Shown: positions 48,096 through 56,552 of the stretch, one piece after another
Position numbering within the stretch: position 1 is the stretch's first letter
Layout of the letters: each line of letters opens with the position of its first letter
Origin: Sinorhizobium mexicanum
Lineage (GTDB): Bacteria > Pseudomonadota > Alphaproteobacteria > Rhizobiales > Rhizobiaceae
DNA length: 64,000 nucleotides
Assembly (NCBI RefSeq): GCF_013488225.1
Contig: NZ_CP041238.1
Location: forward strand, 3,755,501-3,819,500
Reading direction: 5' to 3'
Translations under genes and position numbers: made by a program
The notes under the pieces: generated by a model
Told to the model about the DNA's origin: nothing
Database searches by the model: none
What the model saw: the letters and a program-made list of their open reading frames with translations, nothing else

Positions 48096-49123
48096 ATGCA
48101 CGCAGGATTGGCCGACCGCTGGCCGCCGCGCTTTTGCTGGCGCTTCTTTCGGCGACGGCAGCCGCGGCCCAGTCGCCGCTCGGCATCGGCACCGCCGAAC
48201 CGTCGGTCCAGACGACGGGTTTCCTAGGCGGCTTCTTTGCCTGGGTGAACATGGAGCAGCAGGGCTTCTACCGGATGCTGACCGGCACGCTCAAGGGCAT
48301 GCGCGAAAACCCCTGGCAGCTCTGGTCGTTGATCGGCCTCTCCTTCGCCTATGGCGTCTTTCACGCCGCCGGCCCGGGCCATGGCAAGGCGGTCATCTCC
48401 TCCTACATGATCGCCAACGAGACGGAACTTCGCCGCGGCGTCGTTCTCTCCTTTCTCTCCTCGATCCTGCAGGGCGTGGTGGCGATCCTCCTCATCGGCG
48501 CCGTCTATCTCCTGTTGCGCGGCTCGTCGATCAGCATGACCGAGGCCACCCACTCGCTTGAGGTCGGAAGCTACGCGCTGATTGCGGCCTTCGGAGGCTG
48601 GCTGGTCTTTCGTAAGCTGCGCTCGATGGCGCGCGCCACTCCCGCCTTGGCCATCGGCGCGCACACGGAGCGCGGCCATCACCGCCACGATCACCATGAC
48701 CATGATGACCACCACCACCATCATCATGCCCACGCTCCGGGTGAGGTCTGCGCGACCTGCGGACATGCGCACGCGCCGGACCCGGCCATGCTGAAGGGAG
48801 ATCGTTTTGCGCTGAGCGAAGCCTGGTCCGCGGTCGTCGCCGTCGGCCTGCGCCCCTGCTCCGGCGCCTTGATCGTTCTCTCCTTCGCGCTTTTGAACGG
48901 GCTCTATCTTGGTGGCGTTCTCTCGGTCTTCGCCATGTCGATCGGCACGGCGATCACGGTTTCCATTCTCGCCACCTTGGCCGTGACGGCCAAGGGGTTC
49001 GCGCTCCGCTACGCCTCGAGCGGTTCGGCTGCTGCACGCATTTCCAACGGCATCGAGATAGCCGGCGCCGCGATGGTGCTGGTGCTTGGACTTGTGCTGC
49101 TGGGCGCCGCACTGCAGGGATAG
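48089..49123 (+). CDS. NicO/RcnA-type nickel/cobalt transporter
   Basis: This 344-aa membrane protein belongs to the NicO/RcnA group. It has an N-terminal signal or first helix and the conserved block YGVFHAAGPGHGKAVISSYM (about residues 89-108). A cytoplasmic His-rich loop (about residues 190-225, fifteen or more His, plus CATCGHAH) follows, then VGLRPCSGALIVLSFAL near residue 252. Such proteins export Ni2+ or Co2+. It overlaps the DUF1007 gene. The weight of His in the loop suits metal binding or sensing. Confidence 0.9.
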   Translation: MLNARRIGRPLAAALLLALLSATAAAAQSPLGIGTAEPSVQTTGFLGGFFAWVNMEQQGFYRMLTGTLKGMRENPWQLWSLIGLSFAYGVFHAAGPGHGKAVISSYMIANETELRRGVVLSFLSSILQGVVAILLIGAVYLLLRGSSISMTEATHSLEVGSYALIAAFGGWLVFRKLRSMARATPALAIGAHTERGHHRHDHHDHDDHHHHHHAHAPGEVCATCGHAHAPDPAMLKGDRFALSEAWSAVVAVGLRPCSGALIVLSFALLNGLYLGGVLSVFAMSIGTAITVSILATLAVTAKGFALRYASSGSAAARISNGIEIAGAAMVLVLGLVLLGAALQG

Positions 49124-49160
49124 AGCAAGCCCAGGATTTGCTAGATTCCGAGACCAGGTA

Positions 49161-49376
49161 TTACTGCCCGCGCCGCCGCTGATGGCGGGCGCGCAGCCAG
49201 AAAATCAGGAAAAAGCCGAGGACGAAGAGAGCGCCGAAGGCAGCGGCGAGCCACGGCGAAATATCGCCCAGCCGAAGCATGATCGACGGCAAGGCGAGGA
49301 AGCCGACGGCGACCACCAGCAGGATGATGGCGGCGGCAATCGCCGGCGATCTTTCTTTTTTCTCAGGCGGATTCAA
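49161..49376 (-). CDS. Small two-helix membrane protein
   Basis: This 71-aa protein has a charged N-terminus (MNPPEKKERS), hydrophobic helices at about residues 12-33 and 41-61, and a basic tail (RARHQRRRGQ). I do not recognise a family. The start overlaps the end of the GNAT gene by 14 bp, suggesting translational coupling with it. Conservation of this overlap elsewhere would support it being real. Confidence 0.62.
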   Translation of the reverse strand: MNPPEKKERSPAIAAAIILLVVAVGFLALPSIMLRLGDISPWLAAAFGALFVLGFFLIFWLRARHQRRRGQ

Positions 49377-50088
49377 GTTCGCTCCTTGCCTTCATGTCGG
49401 CGCGAATATCCTTGAGGCACCGCTTCTGACGGCCATCCCCGTGGAAGTTCTCGGGCGACAGCCAAGCTTCGAATGCAGCCTTGATGGGCGGCCATTCGCT
49501 GTCAATGATCGAGAACCAGGCTGTATCGCGGTTGGCGTGCTTCGAAATCATATGCTGGCGGAAAATGCCTTCGAACGTGAAGCCTAGACGCGCTGCCGTG
49601 GTGCGGCTCGGTTGGTTTTCGCTGTGGCATTTCCATTCGTAGCGGCGATAGCCCAGATCCTCGAAAACATGCCGAGCCATCAGGTATTGTGCCTCCGTCG
49701 ACAACGTCGAGCGCGCCATCAGGGGGCCGTGTGCAACGGCGCCGACTTCCACGACGCCATTGGCCGGATCCGCGCGCATGTAGTTCGCCATGCCGACGAC
49801 CTTGCCGGTCGATTTGTCGCGGAACACTTCGGTTACCCAGCCGGATTTCTCCTGCGCCGCCGTCAGCCACGCGTCAAATGCATCAATGCCGGAAAAGTCG
49901 TCCTGCGTGAAATATCTCAACAGTGGGTTGATGGCCAAGCCGCCGAAGGCGTCGCCCCAGAGCGCCTTGAGGTGCTGTGCACGGTCATACGGTTCCAGCC
50001 GAACATATCGGCCCTCGATGAAGACTGGCCGCGGGGCCGGACATCCCTTCCAGTTGGCGAGATCGCGCATCAACCACTCCGAATCCAT
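49363..50088 (-). CDS. GNAT acetyltransferase (RimJ/RimL type)
   Basis: This 241-aa RimJ/RimL-type acetyltransferase has the typical opening VRLEPYDRAQHLKALW (about residues 29-44) and a core with EVGAVAHGPLMARSTLSTEA (acetyl-CoA site). ENQPSRTTAARLGFTFEGIFRQH at about residues 156-178 is the strongly conserved signature. The first 27 residues before VRLEP are longer than usual. It is followed by an overlapping small membrane-protein gene. Substrate is unknown. Confidence 0.87.
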   Translation of the reverse strand: MDSEWLMRDLANWKGCPAPRPVFIEGRYVRLEPYDRAQHLKALWGDAFGGLAINPLLRYFTQDDFSGIDAFDAWLTAAQEKSGWVTEVFRDKSTGKVVGMANYMRADPANGVVEVGAVAHGPLMARSTLSTEAQYLMARHVFEDLGYRRYEWKCHSENQPSRTTAARLGFTFEGIFRQHMISKHANRDTAWFSIIDSEWPPIKAAFEAWLSPENFHGDGRQKRCLKDIRADMKARSELESA

Positions 50089-50218
50089 TGCTATATCCGC
50101 AAATAGGTCAGATGCGGACCGGTTACAAATTCAAACTGGTGATGAAATCATGAAGCGGCCGCGCACCGCTTCTCCTGCATCTACGGCGCGTGTCCCCGCA
50201 CCATACACTCGCGCGAGG

Positions 50219-50923
50219 TCAGGCGGGGACCTTGGCTCCCGAAACGGTCGCCTCGATGTGGTCGACGAGCGCATCGGGAAGCCCGAGACGGCCGGCGAGC
50301 AGATCGAGATAGCCGCGTTCCGCCCGGCTCTCGGGCTCGATCGCGAGGCGCGACGCAGTGTAGATCTCCACGCGCTGCTCCTCCGTCGTCGCGGCAGCGA
50401 CGATAGCATCGAGATCGACTGGATTGGCGAGTTCCGCCTCGAGGAACGCCGCCGCGTCGGCCGAGAGACCGGAAACCGACAGCTTGTCGATGATGTGGCC
50501 GCGCTCGGTCTCGTCGATATGGCCGTCGGCACGCGAAGCGGCGATCATGGCACGCACCAGGATCAGGGCAAAATCGTTGCTCACGGCTCCCGGTGCCGTG
50601 AAGCCGGAATCCGCCGGCGGCGGCAGGAGCTCCGGTGTCGACTGCGCAGCCGGTTCGGGAGCCGGCGTCTTGCCGGCCTGATAGTTCTTGTAGGCTTGAT
50701 AGCCGAGCCCGGCGATCGCCGCGAGACCGCCGAGCACGGCCGCATTGCCCGCGAGCTGACGACCGGATTTCGTGCCGAGGAGGACAGCAGCGATCGCGCC
50801 GGTGGCAAGCGGATTATCCTTGGCGAGCTTGGTCACTTGATCCGCGCGATCGCGGACCGTGCCGCCGGCGCCCGGCACCTGCGACCCCAAGAACTGGTCC
50901 AGCAACTTCTTCGCGTCGAACAT
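50219..50923 (-). CDS. DUF533/TerB-like protein
   Basis: This 234-aa protein has a helical N-terminus with a Gly/Ala-rich, partly hydrophobic stretch (NPLATGAIAAVLLG; NAAVLGGLAAIAGLGYQAY, about residues 35-80), a Pro/Ala-rich linker and a C-terminal TerB-type helical domain (about 115-225, MIAASRADGHIDETERGHI, with an acidic metal-binding-like motif). This is the DUF533/YebE family organisation; function is unknown, possibly membrane-associated. Upstream lies a RIME-like repeat. Confidence 0.85.
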   Translation of the reverse strand: MFDAKKLLDQFLGSQVPGAGGTVRDRADQVTKLAKDNPLATGAIAAVLLGTKSGRQLAGNAAVLGGLAAIAGLGYQAYKNYQAGKTPAPEPAAQSTPELLPPPADSGFTAPGAVSNDFALILVRAMIAASRADGHIDETERGHIIDKLSVSGLSADAAAFLEAELANPVDLDAIVAAATTEEQRVEIYTASRLAIEPESRAERGYLDLLAGRLGLPDALVDHIEATVSGAKVPA

Positions 50924-51085
50924 GGCTTCGCTCCTCTTCGGTTACCGCGCGACGACAAAGCAAAAAAGCGCTCTCCCGCCCCCGCGTCGTTGTCGGCGGA
51001 TTGAGACATAGGAACGTTGCGAGGAAAATACAAATTGACGTTGAAGATGAAAAAGCCGGGCAAACGCCCGGCCGTTGCACGCCTA

Positions 51086-51188
51086 CTGCATGTTTCCTTA
51101 AATCGTACCCGATTAAGGATACAAACATGCAGCAATTTAAAGTGCTGCAGCGTCCTTTGCGCGTCTGGTAAGACGCGCGGCGCTGCAG
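51086..51188 (+). repeat. RIME-like two-palindrome repeat, copy 5
   Basis: CTGCATGTTTCCTTAAATCG...GATTAAGGATACAAACATGCAG, a short linker and CAGCGTCCTTTGCGCGTCTggtaAGACGCGCGGCGCTGCAG. It ends 13 bp from the stop of the KDPG aldolase gene, which reads toward it. Confidence 0.78.
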
Positions 51189-51201
51189 GTGACCCGCAAA
51201 A

Positions 51202-51840
51202 TCACCCCTTTAGGGCGTAGGCTTCTGCGGCAAGCTTGGTGATGCCCGCCCAGTCGCCTTTCGCCACCAGTTCCTTCGGCGCCACCCACGAACCGCCGAC
51301 GCAGACGACGTTCGGCAGCGAGAGATAGTCGCGTGCGTTGCCAAGCGAGATGCCGCCGGTCGGGCAGAACTGAGTGCCGGCGAGCGGCGATGAAAGCGAC
51401 TTCAGATAGGCGGCCCCTCCTGCCTGCTCGGCCGGGAAGAACTTCATAACCTGATAGCCTTCCTCGCGCAGCCCCATGACCTCGCTCGCCGTCGCGGCCC
51501 CAGGCAGCAGCGGCACTTCGTGATCGTTGGCAACATCGATCAGCTCCTGGGTCGTGCCGGGGCTGACGATGAACTGCGATCCTGCCTCCACGGCCTGCTC
51601 GAACTGCGCGGCATTGAGAATCGTGCCGGCGCCGGCGACGGCGCCCTCAACCTCGGCGGCGACCGCACGGATCGCATCCAGCGCCGCCTGCGTGCGCAGC
51701 GTGATCTCGATCGCCTTCAGTCCACCCGCGACAAGTGCGCGCGCCAGCGGCACGGCAGTCGCGGCATCGTCGATGACCAGCACCGGGACCACCGGTTGCA
51801 GCTTGAGAATGGAGAGAAGCTTGTCGGTTTTCGCGCTCAT
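51202..51840 (-). CDS. eda: 2-keto-3-deoxy-6-phosphogluconate aldolase family
   Basis: This 212-aa class I aldolase splits 2-keto-3-deoxy-6-phosphogluconate to pyruvate and glyceraldehyde-3-phosphate (Entner-Doudoroff). The substrate blocks AIEITLRTQAALDAI (about residues 42-56), VAGAGTILN, PGAATASEVM and the Schiff-base Lys in QVMKFFPAE near residue 132 are all present. FCPTGGI follows. ATG 51840 sits 7 bp after AAAAGGTG; an upstream GTG adds three residues. 2-keto-3-deoxy-6-phosphogalactonate aldolase is an alternative name for close relatives. Confidence 0.88.
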   Translation of the reverse strand: MSAKTDKLLSILKLQPVVPVLVIDDAATAVPLARALVAGGLKAIEITLRTQAALDAIRAVAAEVEGAVAGAGTILNAAQFEQAVEAGSQFIVSPGTTQELIDVANDHEVPLLPGAATASEVMGLREEGYQVMKFFPAEQAGGAAYLKSLSSPLAGTQFCPTGGISLGNARDYLSLPNVVCVGGSWVAPKELVAKGDWAGITKLAAEAYALKG

Positions 51841-52041
51841 GCCGGTCACCTTTTAAAACGATTGAATACTGCGCTCCGCATACTCCCCCCAGCCGCCCTT
51901 GTCGAGACCGAAGGTCGTGAACACAACCTCGCCTTATAGCAGCGGAAAATAAAATACCATCGATAGCAGAGAGATCGCTTGAGCGTTGGCGATAAAGCGA
52001 TAACTTATCCGCGATCCACCTCTCGATATGGCGGGAAATCC

Positions 52042-52515
52042 ATGGCGAAGGAGATAGAACGCAAGTTCCTGGTCGCTTCCAGCGGTTGGCAAGAACATGC
52101 GGACAAGGGCATAAAACTCCAGCAGGCCTACATCGTCACCATGGACGACCGCTCCGTGCGCGTACGAATCCATGGCAACAAATGGGCGCGCCTGACCATC
52201 AAGATCGGCAAGTCGGCGCTGGTCCGCAACGAATACGAATACGATCTGCCCATGGACGACGCCCGCGAGCTGCTGACCCAGGCGGTTGGCATCGTCATCG
52301 AGAAGCGACGTTACCGCGTGCCGCACAAGGGCTTTACCTGGGAAGTCGACGTCTACGAAGGGGCGCTCTCCGGGCTTGTCGTCGCCGAGGTCGAGATGAA
52401 GCGGGAAACGGATTTGCCGGCCCTGCCGCAATGGCTGGGTCGCGAGATTACCGGGGACCGCCGCTATTCCAACCAGGCGCTTGCCACGGAGGGGCTACTG
52501 GAAGCGCAGTCATGA
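52042..52515 (+). CDS. CYTH domain protein
   Basis: This 157-aa protein starts MAKEIERKFLV, the ExExK signature of the CYTH (triphosphate tunnel) superfamily, with SVRVRIHGNKWARLTIKIG near residues 39-57 and YEYDLPMDDARELL. Members hydrolyse triphosphates such as inorganic tripolyphosphate. The start overlaps nothing upstream; GGGAAATCC precedes ATG 52042. The stop overlaps the CHAD gene by 4 bp. Together they resemble polyphosphate-linked CYTH-CHAD units seen in other bacteria. Confidence 0.9.
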   Translation: MAKEIERKFLVASSGWQEHADKGIKLQQAYIVTMDDRSVRVRIHGNKWARLTIKIGKSALVRNEYEYDLPMDDARELLTQAVGIVIEKRRYRVPHKGFTWEVDVYEGALSGLVVAEVEMKRETDLPALPQWLGREITGDRRYSNQALATEGLLEAQS

Positions 52516-53420
52516 GTTATGCGTTTAGTCCTGACCGGCCTTTCACCGAGGACTTTCGGGCCGTCGGGGCCGAACAGATCGAGCGGGCGGTGGCGGCGCT
52601 GGAACAGCGACCGCAAGGCGTTCATGAAGCAATTCACGACGCGCGCAAGAACTTCAAGCGCCTGCGTTCGCTCTACCGGCTGGTTGCTTCCGATGCGCCT
52701 CTCTTCCAGAAGCAGGAAAACGCGCGTATCCGCGCCATGGGGCGAAATCTTTCGACCGTCCGCGACGCGGCGGCACTCGTGGAGAACATCAACTACCTGC
52801 GCGGGCAAACGCAGAGCGACGAACAGGGGACGGCGCTTGACCAGATCTACACCATTCTGGCGGAGCGCCGCGACCGGGTTGCCGAGAGCGAGACAGATAT
52901 AGAGGGGAAGATCGCCGCGACGATTGTCGACTGCGAGCAGGCGCTTGACGCACTCGCACAGGTTTCCTTCGACAACGGCAAACGAAAGTCCACCGCCCGG
53001 CTGAAAAAGGGCTGGCGGCGTACGCTGAAGCGCGCCGCGCGCGCGAGAGCGGCCTGCGAAGCGGATAGCGACGCCGCGCTCTTCCACGAATTGCGCAAGC
53101 GAGCCCAGGATTACCGTTTGCAACTGGCGCTGATGCGGCAGGCCTGGCCGTCGGCAATGGAGGCAAAGAGGGCGGAAGCCAAGGCGCTCGTCGATGTGCT
53201 CGGCCATCTGAATGACCTCGCCACTCTGACATCGCTCGTCAACGACGAGCCGGGAGTTGCCGGCAGCAGCCAGAACCGGGCGCATCTGATGTCCGCGGTC
53301 GCTACGCGGGAAGAGGCGCTGAGGAAGGAGGCGCGGCAACGGGCCGCGGCTGTCTTTCACGATAAGCCGAAGAGCGAAAGCCGGACCGTCGCACTGCTGT
53401 GGCTTGAAGCCGGCCGGTAG
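52512..53420 (+). CDS. CHAD domain protein
   Basis: This 302-aa helical protein has the CHAD signature VHEAIHDARKNFKRLRSLYR (about residues 34-53), with many basic residues on helices and a second block FHELRKRAQDYRLQL (about residue 193). CHAD domains bind polyphosphate in known cases. It begins 4 bp before the CYTH stop (ATGA), so the pair is translationally coupled. No ppk or ppx gene is nearby. Confidence 0.88.
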   Translation: MSYAFSPDRPFTEDFRAVGAEQIERAVAALEQRPQGVHEAIHDARKNFKRLRSLYRLVASDAPLFQKQENARIRAMGRNLSTVRDAAALVENINYLRGQTQSDEQGTALDQIYTILAERRDRVAESETDIEGKIAATIVDCEQALDALAQVSFDNGKRKSTARLKKGWRRTLKRAARARAACEADSDAALFHELRKRAQDYRLQLALMRQAWPSAMEAKRAEAKALVDVLGHLNDLATLTSLVNDEPGVAGSSQNRAHLMSAVATREEALRKEARQRAAAVFHDKPKSESRTVALLWLEAGR

Positions 53421-53531
53421 GACCGGCGAAGAGGCCCGCGACCCGCCCCTCGTCCGGCGTGACGCCAACGGGACAATCGGGCACGGCCTGATCGATTGCG
53501 CTCGGCGCTCGAAAGCTGTATTTGCGAGCCC

Positions 53532-54476
53532 ATGACCGACATTTCCATGACCCCGCGCCCGGAGACACAAGGCCAGTTTCTGGTGGCAGCGCTTTACCAT
53601 TTCGTTTCCTTCCCGCGCTTTGCCGATTTCCGCGAACCGTTGCAGGCCGTCTGCGACGCCAATGGCGTGAAGGGCACGCTGCTCGTCGCGCATGAGGGCA
53701 TCAACGGCACGATTGCCGGCCCCGACGAGGGCATTGCCGCAGTGCTCGCCTATCTGCGCCAGCAACCGGAATTCACCCGTCTCGAATACAAGGAAAGCCG
53801 CGCGTCTGCGATGCCGTTCCTGCGCATGAAGGTGCGGCTCAAGAAGGAGATCGTCACCATGGGGGTCGAAAACATCGACCCCAACAAGGTGGTGGGCACC
53901 TATGTCGACCCGAAGGATTGGAACGCGCTGATCTCCGATCCGGACACCCTTGTGATCGACACGCGCAACGACTACGAAACGGCAATCGGCCTCTTCCGCG
54001 GCGCCGTCGATCCGAAAACCAAGACTTTCCGCGAATTCCCCGACTGGGTACGAAACAATACCGGCCTGCACAACAAGCCGAAGATTGCGATGTATTGTAC
54101 CGGCGGTATCCGTTGCGAGAAGGCGACGGCCTTCATGAAGGAGCAGGGCTTCGAAGAGGTCTATCACCTGAAAGGCGGCATCCTTAAATATCTCGAGCAG
54201 ATCCCTGAAGAGCAGAGCCTCTGGGACGGTGCCTGCTTCGTCTTCGACGAGCGCGTTTCCGTTACCCACGGCCTCGCAGAAGGCGAGCACACGCTCTGCC
54301 ATGCCTGCCGCCAACCCGTGACCCCGGAAGACCTGTTGTCTCCTCTGCACGAGGAAGGCGTCGCCTGCATTCATTGTCATGAGATCCGCACCGACGGGGA
54401 CCGCGAGCGCTATCGCGAACGGCAGAAGCAGATCGCACTGGCAAAGAAGCGCGGCGAGCGACACCTCGGAAGCTGA
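53532..54476 (+). CDS. trhO: tRNA uridine-34 hydroxylase (rhodanese-type)
   Basis: This 314-aa protein is TrhO/YceA type. An N-terminal TrhO domain with [18 protein letters not shown] and ALYHFVS-like start precedes the rhodanese domain at about residues 120-215 with the active-site loop [10 protein letters not shown] (Cys near residue 188). A Cys-rich C-terminal tail (CHACRQPV and CIHCHEIR) follows. It makes 5-hydroxyuridine at the tRNA wobble position. ATG 53532 gives the usual length. Confidence 0.9.
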   Translation: MTDISMTPRPETQGQFLVAALYHFVSFPRFADFREPLQAVCDANGVKGTLLVAHEGINGTIAGPDEGIAAVLAYLRQQPEFTRLEYKESRASAMPFLRMKVRLKKEIVTMGVENIDPNKVVGTYVDPKDWNALISDPDTLVIDTRNDYETAIGLFRGAVDPKTKTFREFPDWVRNNTGLHNKPKIAMYCTGGIRCEKATAFMKEQGFEEVYHLKGGILKYLEQIPEEQSLWDGACFVFDERVSVTHGLAEGEHTLCHACRQPVTPEDLLSPLHEEGVACIHCHEIRTDGDRERYRERQKQIALAKKRGERHLGS

Positions 54477-54490
54477 GTATCGCCGTTATC

Positions 54491-54553
54491 TGCCCCTCAT
54501 CCCGCTGCCGCGATCTTCTCCCCGCAAGCGGGGCGAAGGAGACTCGTGGCGAC
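54491..54553. repeat. Palindromic repeat (CTTCTCCCCG-type)
   Basis: CTTCTCCCCGCaaGCGGGGCGAAGG hairpin (about 54515-54539) flanked by GCCCCTCATCCCGCTGCCG and GACTCGTGGCGAC. It lies between convergent trhO and GFA genes and could terminate both. Confidence 0.65.
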
Positions 54554-54561
54554 CGCTTAAA

Positions 54562-54960
54562 TCACCCCGGCAGCGTCTCATACTCCTCCAGGCCAACAGC
54601 CAGTCGATCCCAATGCGGGCGACTGCGGGTGAAGACAGCATTGCTGGGCTCAAACAGTGACATATCGTCGAGCGTGCCGGCATAGACCGTCCAACGGTCG
54701 GCACCGGACGAGAAGATCTGGCTGCCGCAGGTGGGGCAGAAATAGCGGATCGTCACGTTGCCGTTTTCGGCGAGCTTCTCGTAAGCGCAGAGCTCGCCGG
54801 CGACCTCGACGTCGGCACGCGAGAAGATCATGTAGCAGGAATGACCGGTACCCGTGACCCTCTGGCAATCACGACAATGGCAGAAACCGGAATAAATAGG
54901 CGCTTTCCTTGCCTCATAGCGCACCGCGCCGCACAAACATCCGCCCTTCATAGCACTCAT
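54562..54960 (-). CDS. GFA-family zinc protein
   Basis: This 132-aa protein has the Gfa (glutathione-dependent formaldehyde-activating enzyme-like) fold with Cys ligands GCLCGAV (about residues 6-12), CHCRDC (about 26-31) and CPTCGSQIF (about 75-83). It binds two zinc ions in characterised members. The catalytic role of this paralog is unknown. ATG 54960 has GGGAGGACGTGAT ahead; a 5-codon longer frame is rejected. Confidence 0.86.
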   Translation of the reverse strand: MSAMKGGCLCGAVRYEARKAPIYSGFCHCRDCQRVTGTGHSCYMIFSRADVEVAGELCAYEKLAENGNVTIRYFCPTCGSQIFSSGADRWTVYAGTLDDMSLFEPSNAVFTRSRPHWDRLAVGLEEYETLPG

Positions 54961-55014
54961 ATCACGTCCTCCCAAACCGAGCGGAGGATAGCGAAGCGGC
55001 TCTCGCGGTCAAAG

Positions 55015-55047
55015 AAAAACCGCACGCCGAGGTTGCGGCGCGCGGTT
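55015..55047 (-). terminator. Rho-independent terminator of the metNIQ operon
   Basis: On the minus strand AACCGCGCGCCG pairs with CGGCGTGCGGTT (one mismatch) and is followed by TTTTTC. It lies 25 bp after the metQ stop. Confidence 0.8.
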
Positions 55048-55071
55048 CCCATCTGCGTTCAACGGACAGGC

Positions 55072-55848
55072 TTACCAGCTGGGGATGAGTGCTCCCTTGA
55101 AGGTGTCGACGATGAAGGCCTTGACGCTCTCGTCGTGATAGGACTCGACGAGCATCTTCACCCAGGGCGCATCCTTGTCCGCGGCACGCACCGCAATGAC
55201 GTTGGCGTAAGGAGACTTCTCGCTTTCGATGGCGATGGCGTCCTCCTTGGGATGAAGGTCGGCTTCGAGCGCGTAGTTGGTGTTGATCACGGCCGCGTCG
55301 ACATCAGCGAGCGAGCGCGGAAGCTGGGCCGCATCGAGTTCGGCGAACTGGATGTTCTTCGGATTTTCCGTCACGTCCGCCGGGGTGGCCTTCAGCCCGG
55401 CATCCGGATTGACCTTGATGAGGCCCTTCGAGGCGAGGACCAGGAGCGCGCGGCCGCCGTTGGTCGGATCGTTCGGGATCGCGATCGTCGCGCCGTCCTG
55501 CAACTCATCGAGGCTCTTCACCTTGTTCGAATAGACGCCCATCGGCGTGGTGATGGTCAAGCCCACGCTGACGATATCGTAGCCGCGATCGGCGATCTGG
55601 TTATCGAGATAGGGCTGGTGCTGGAAGGAATTGGCATTGAGTTCACCATCGGCGAGCGCCTGGTTCGGAACCACATAGTCGGAGAATTCGAGGATCTCGA
55701 TGTCGAGCCCCTTGGGAGCGGCGACTTCCTTCACCTTCTCCATGATCTGGGCATGCTCGCCCGGTGTTACGCCGACCTTGATGGTCTCTGCGAGCGCGGT
55801 GCCGGCGGCAAGGGCGGCGAAGGCGGCCGCTAGAATAAGCTTTTTCAT
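55072..55848 (-). CDS. metQ: Methionine ABC transporter substrate-binding protein
   Basis: This 258-aa NlpA/MetQ-family binding protein has a Sec signal (MKKLILAAAFAALAAGTALA) with no lipobox Cys, so it is probably a free periplasmic protein. Family blocks GVTPGEHAQIMEKVKEVA and SFQHQPYLDNQI are present. It is the last gene of metN-metI-metQ, 38 bp after metI. It binds methionine or related sulfur amino acids. Confidence 0.92.
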   Translation of the reverse strand: MKKLILAAAFAALAAGTALAETIKVGVTPGEHAQIMEKVKEVAAPKGLDIEILEFSDYVVPNQALADGELNANSFQHQPYLDNQIADRGYDIVSVGLTITTPMGVYSNKVKSLDELQDGATIAIPNDPTNGGRALLVLASKGLIKVNPDAGLKATPADVTENPKNIQFAELDAAQLPRSLADVDAAVINTNYALEADLHPKEDAIAIESEKSPYANVIAVRAADKDAPWVKMLVESYHDESVKAFIVDTFKGALIPSW

Positions 55849-55886
55849 GAATGTCTCCTTTTTTGCTGTTTGGAGTCCTGGGAGGA

Positions 55887-56552
55887 TCAGTTCTTGCGGC
55901 TGCGCTTGTCGAACCGGCGGGCCAGGCCATCGCCGGCGCTCTGGACGACCTGCACCAGCACGATGAGCACGACGACGACGATCAGCATCACATCCGGCAT
56001 GAAGCGCTGGTAACCGTAACGGATGCCGAGATCGCCGAGACCGCCGCCGCCAACGGCGCCGACCATCGCCGAATAGCCGATGAGGCTGACGATGGTCATG
56101 GTGAGCGCCAGCGTCAGCGCCGGACGGGCCTCGGCCAGAAGCACCTTGAAGACGATCTGCGTCGGCGTCGCGCCCATGGCGCGGGCGGCCTCGATCAGCC
56201 CCTTGTCGATGTCGCGGATGGCTGCCTCGACCAACCGCGCGAAGAAAGGAATGGTCGCGATCGTCAGGGGGACGATCGCCGCTTTCGTGCCGATCGAGGT
56301 ACCGGTGACAAGCCGCGTGAACGGAATGATCGCGACGACCAGGATGATGAACGGCGTCGAGCGCGTGGCGTTGACGATCAGCCCGACGATGCGGTTGATG
56401 TTGGGCGCCGGAAACAGTTCGCCCTTGCCGCTGGTCGCGAGGAAAATTCCGATCGGCAAGCCGATCAGGGAGCCGACCAGGCCGGCGATCGCCACCATGC
56501 GCAGCGTGTCGAGCGTGGCCTTGCCTATGAGCAGCAGAAGATCAGGCGACAT
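55887..56552 (-). CDS. metI: Methionine ABC transporter permease
   Basis: This 221-aa permease has five hydrophobic helices and the EAA loop [19 protein letters not shown] (about residues 129-147). ATG 56552 overlaps the metN stop by 11 bp, consistent with coupling; the longer frame into metN is rejected. It forms the membrane channel of the D/L-methionine importer with MetN. Confidence 0.93.
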   Translation of the reverse strand: MSPDLLLLIGKATLDTLRMVAIAGLVGSLIGLPIGIFLATSGKGELFPAPNINRIVGLIVNATRSTPFIILVVAIIPFTRLVTGTSIGTKAAIVPLTIATIPFFARLVEAAIRDIDKGLIEAARAMGATPTQIVFKVLLAEARPALTLALTMTIVSLIGYSAMVGAVGGGGLGDLGIRYGYQRFMPDVMLIVVVVLIVLVQVVQSAGDGLARRFDKRSRKN

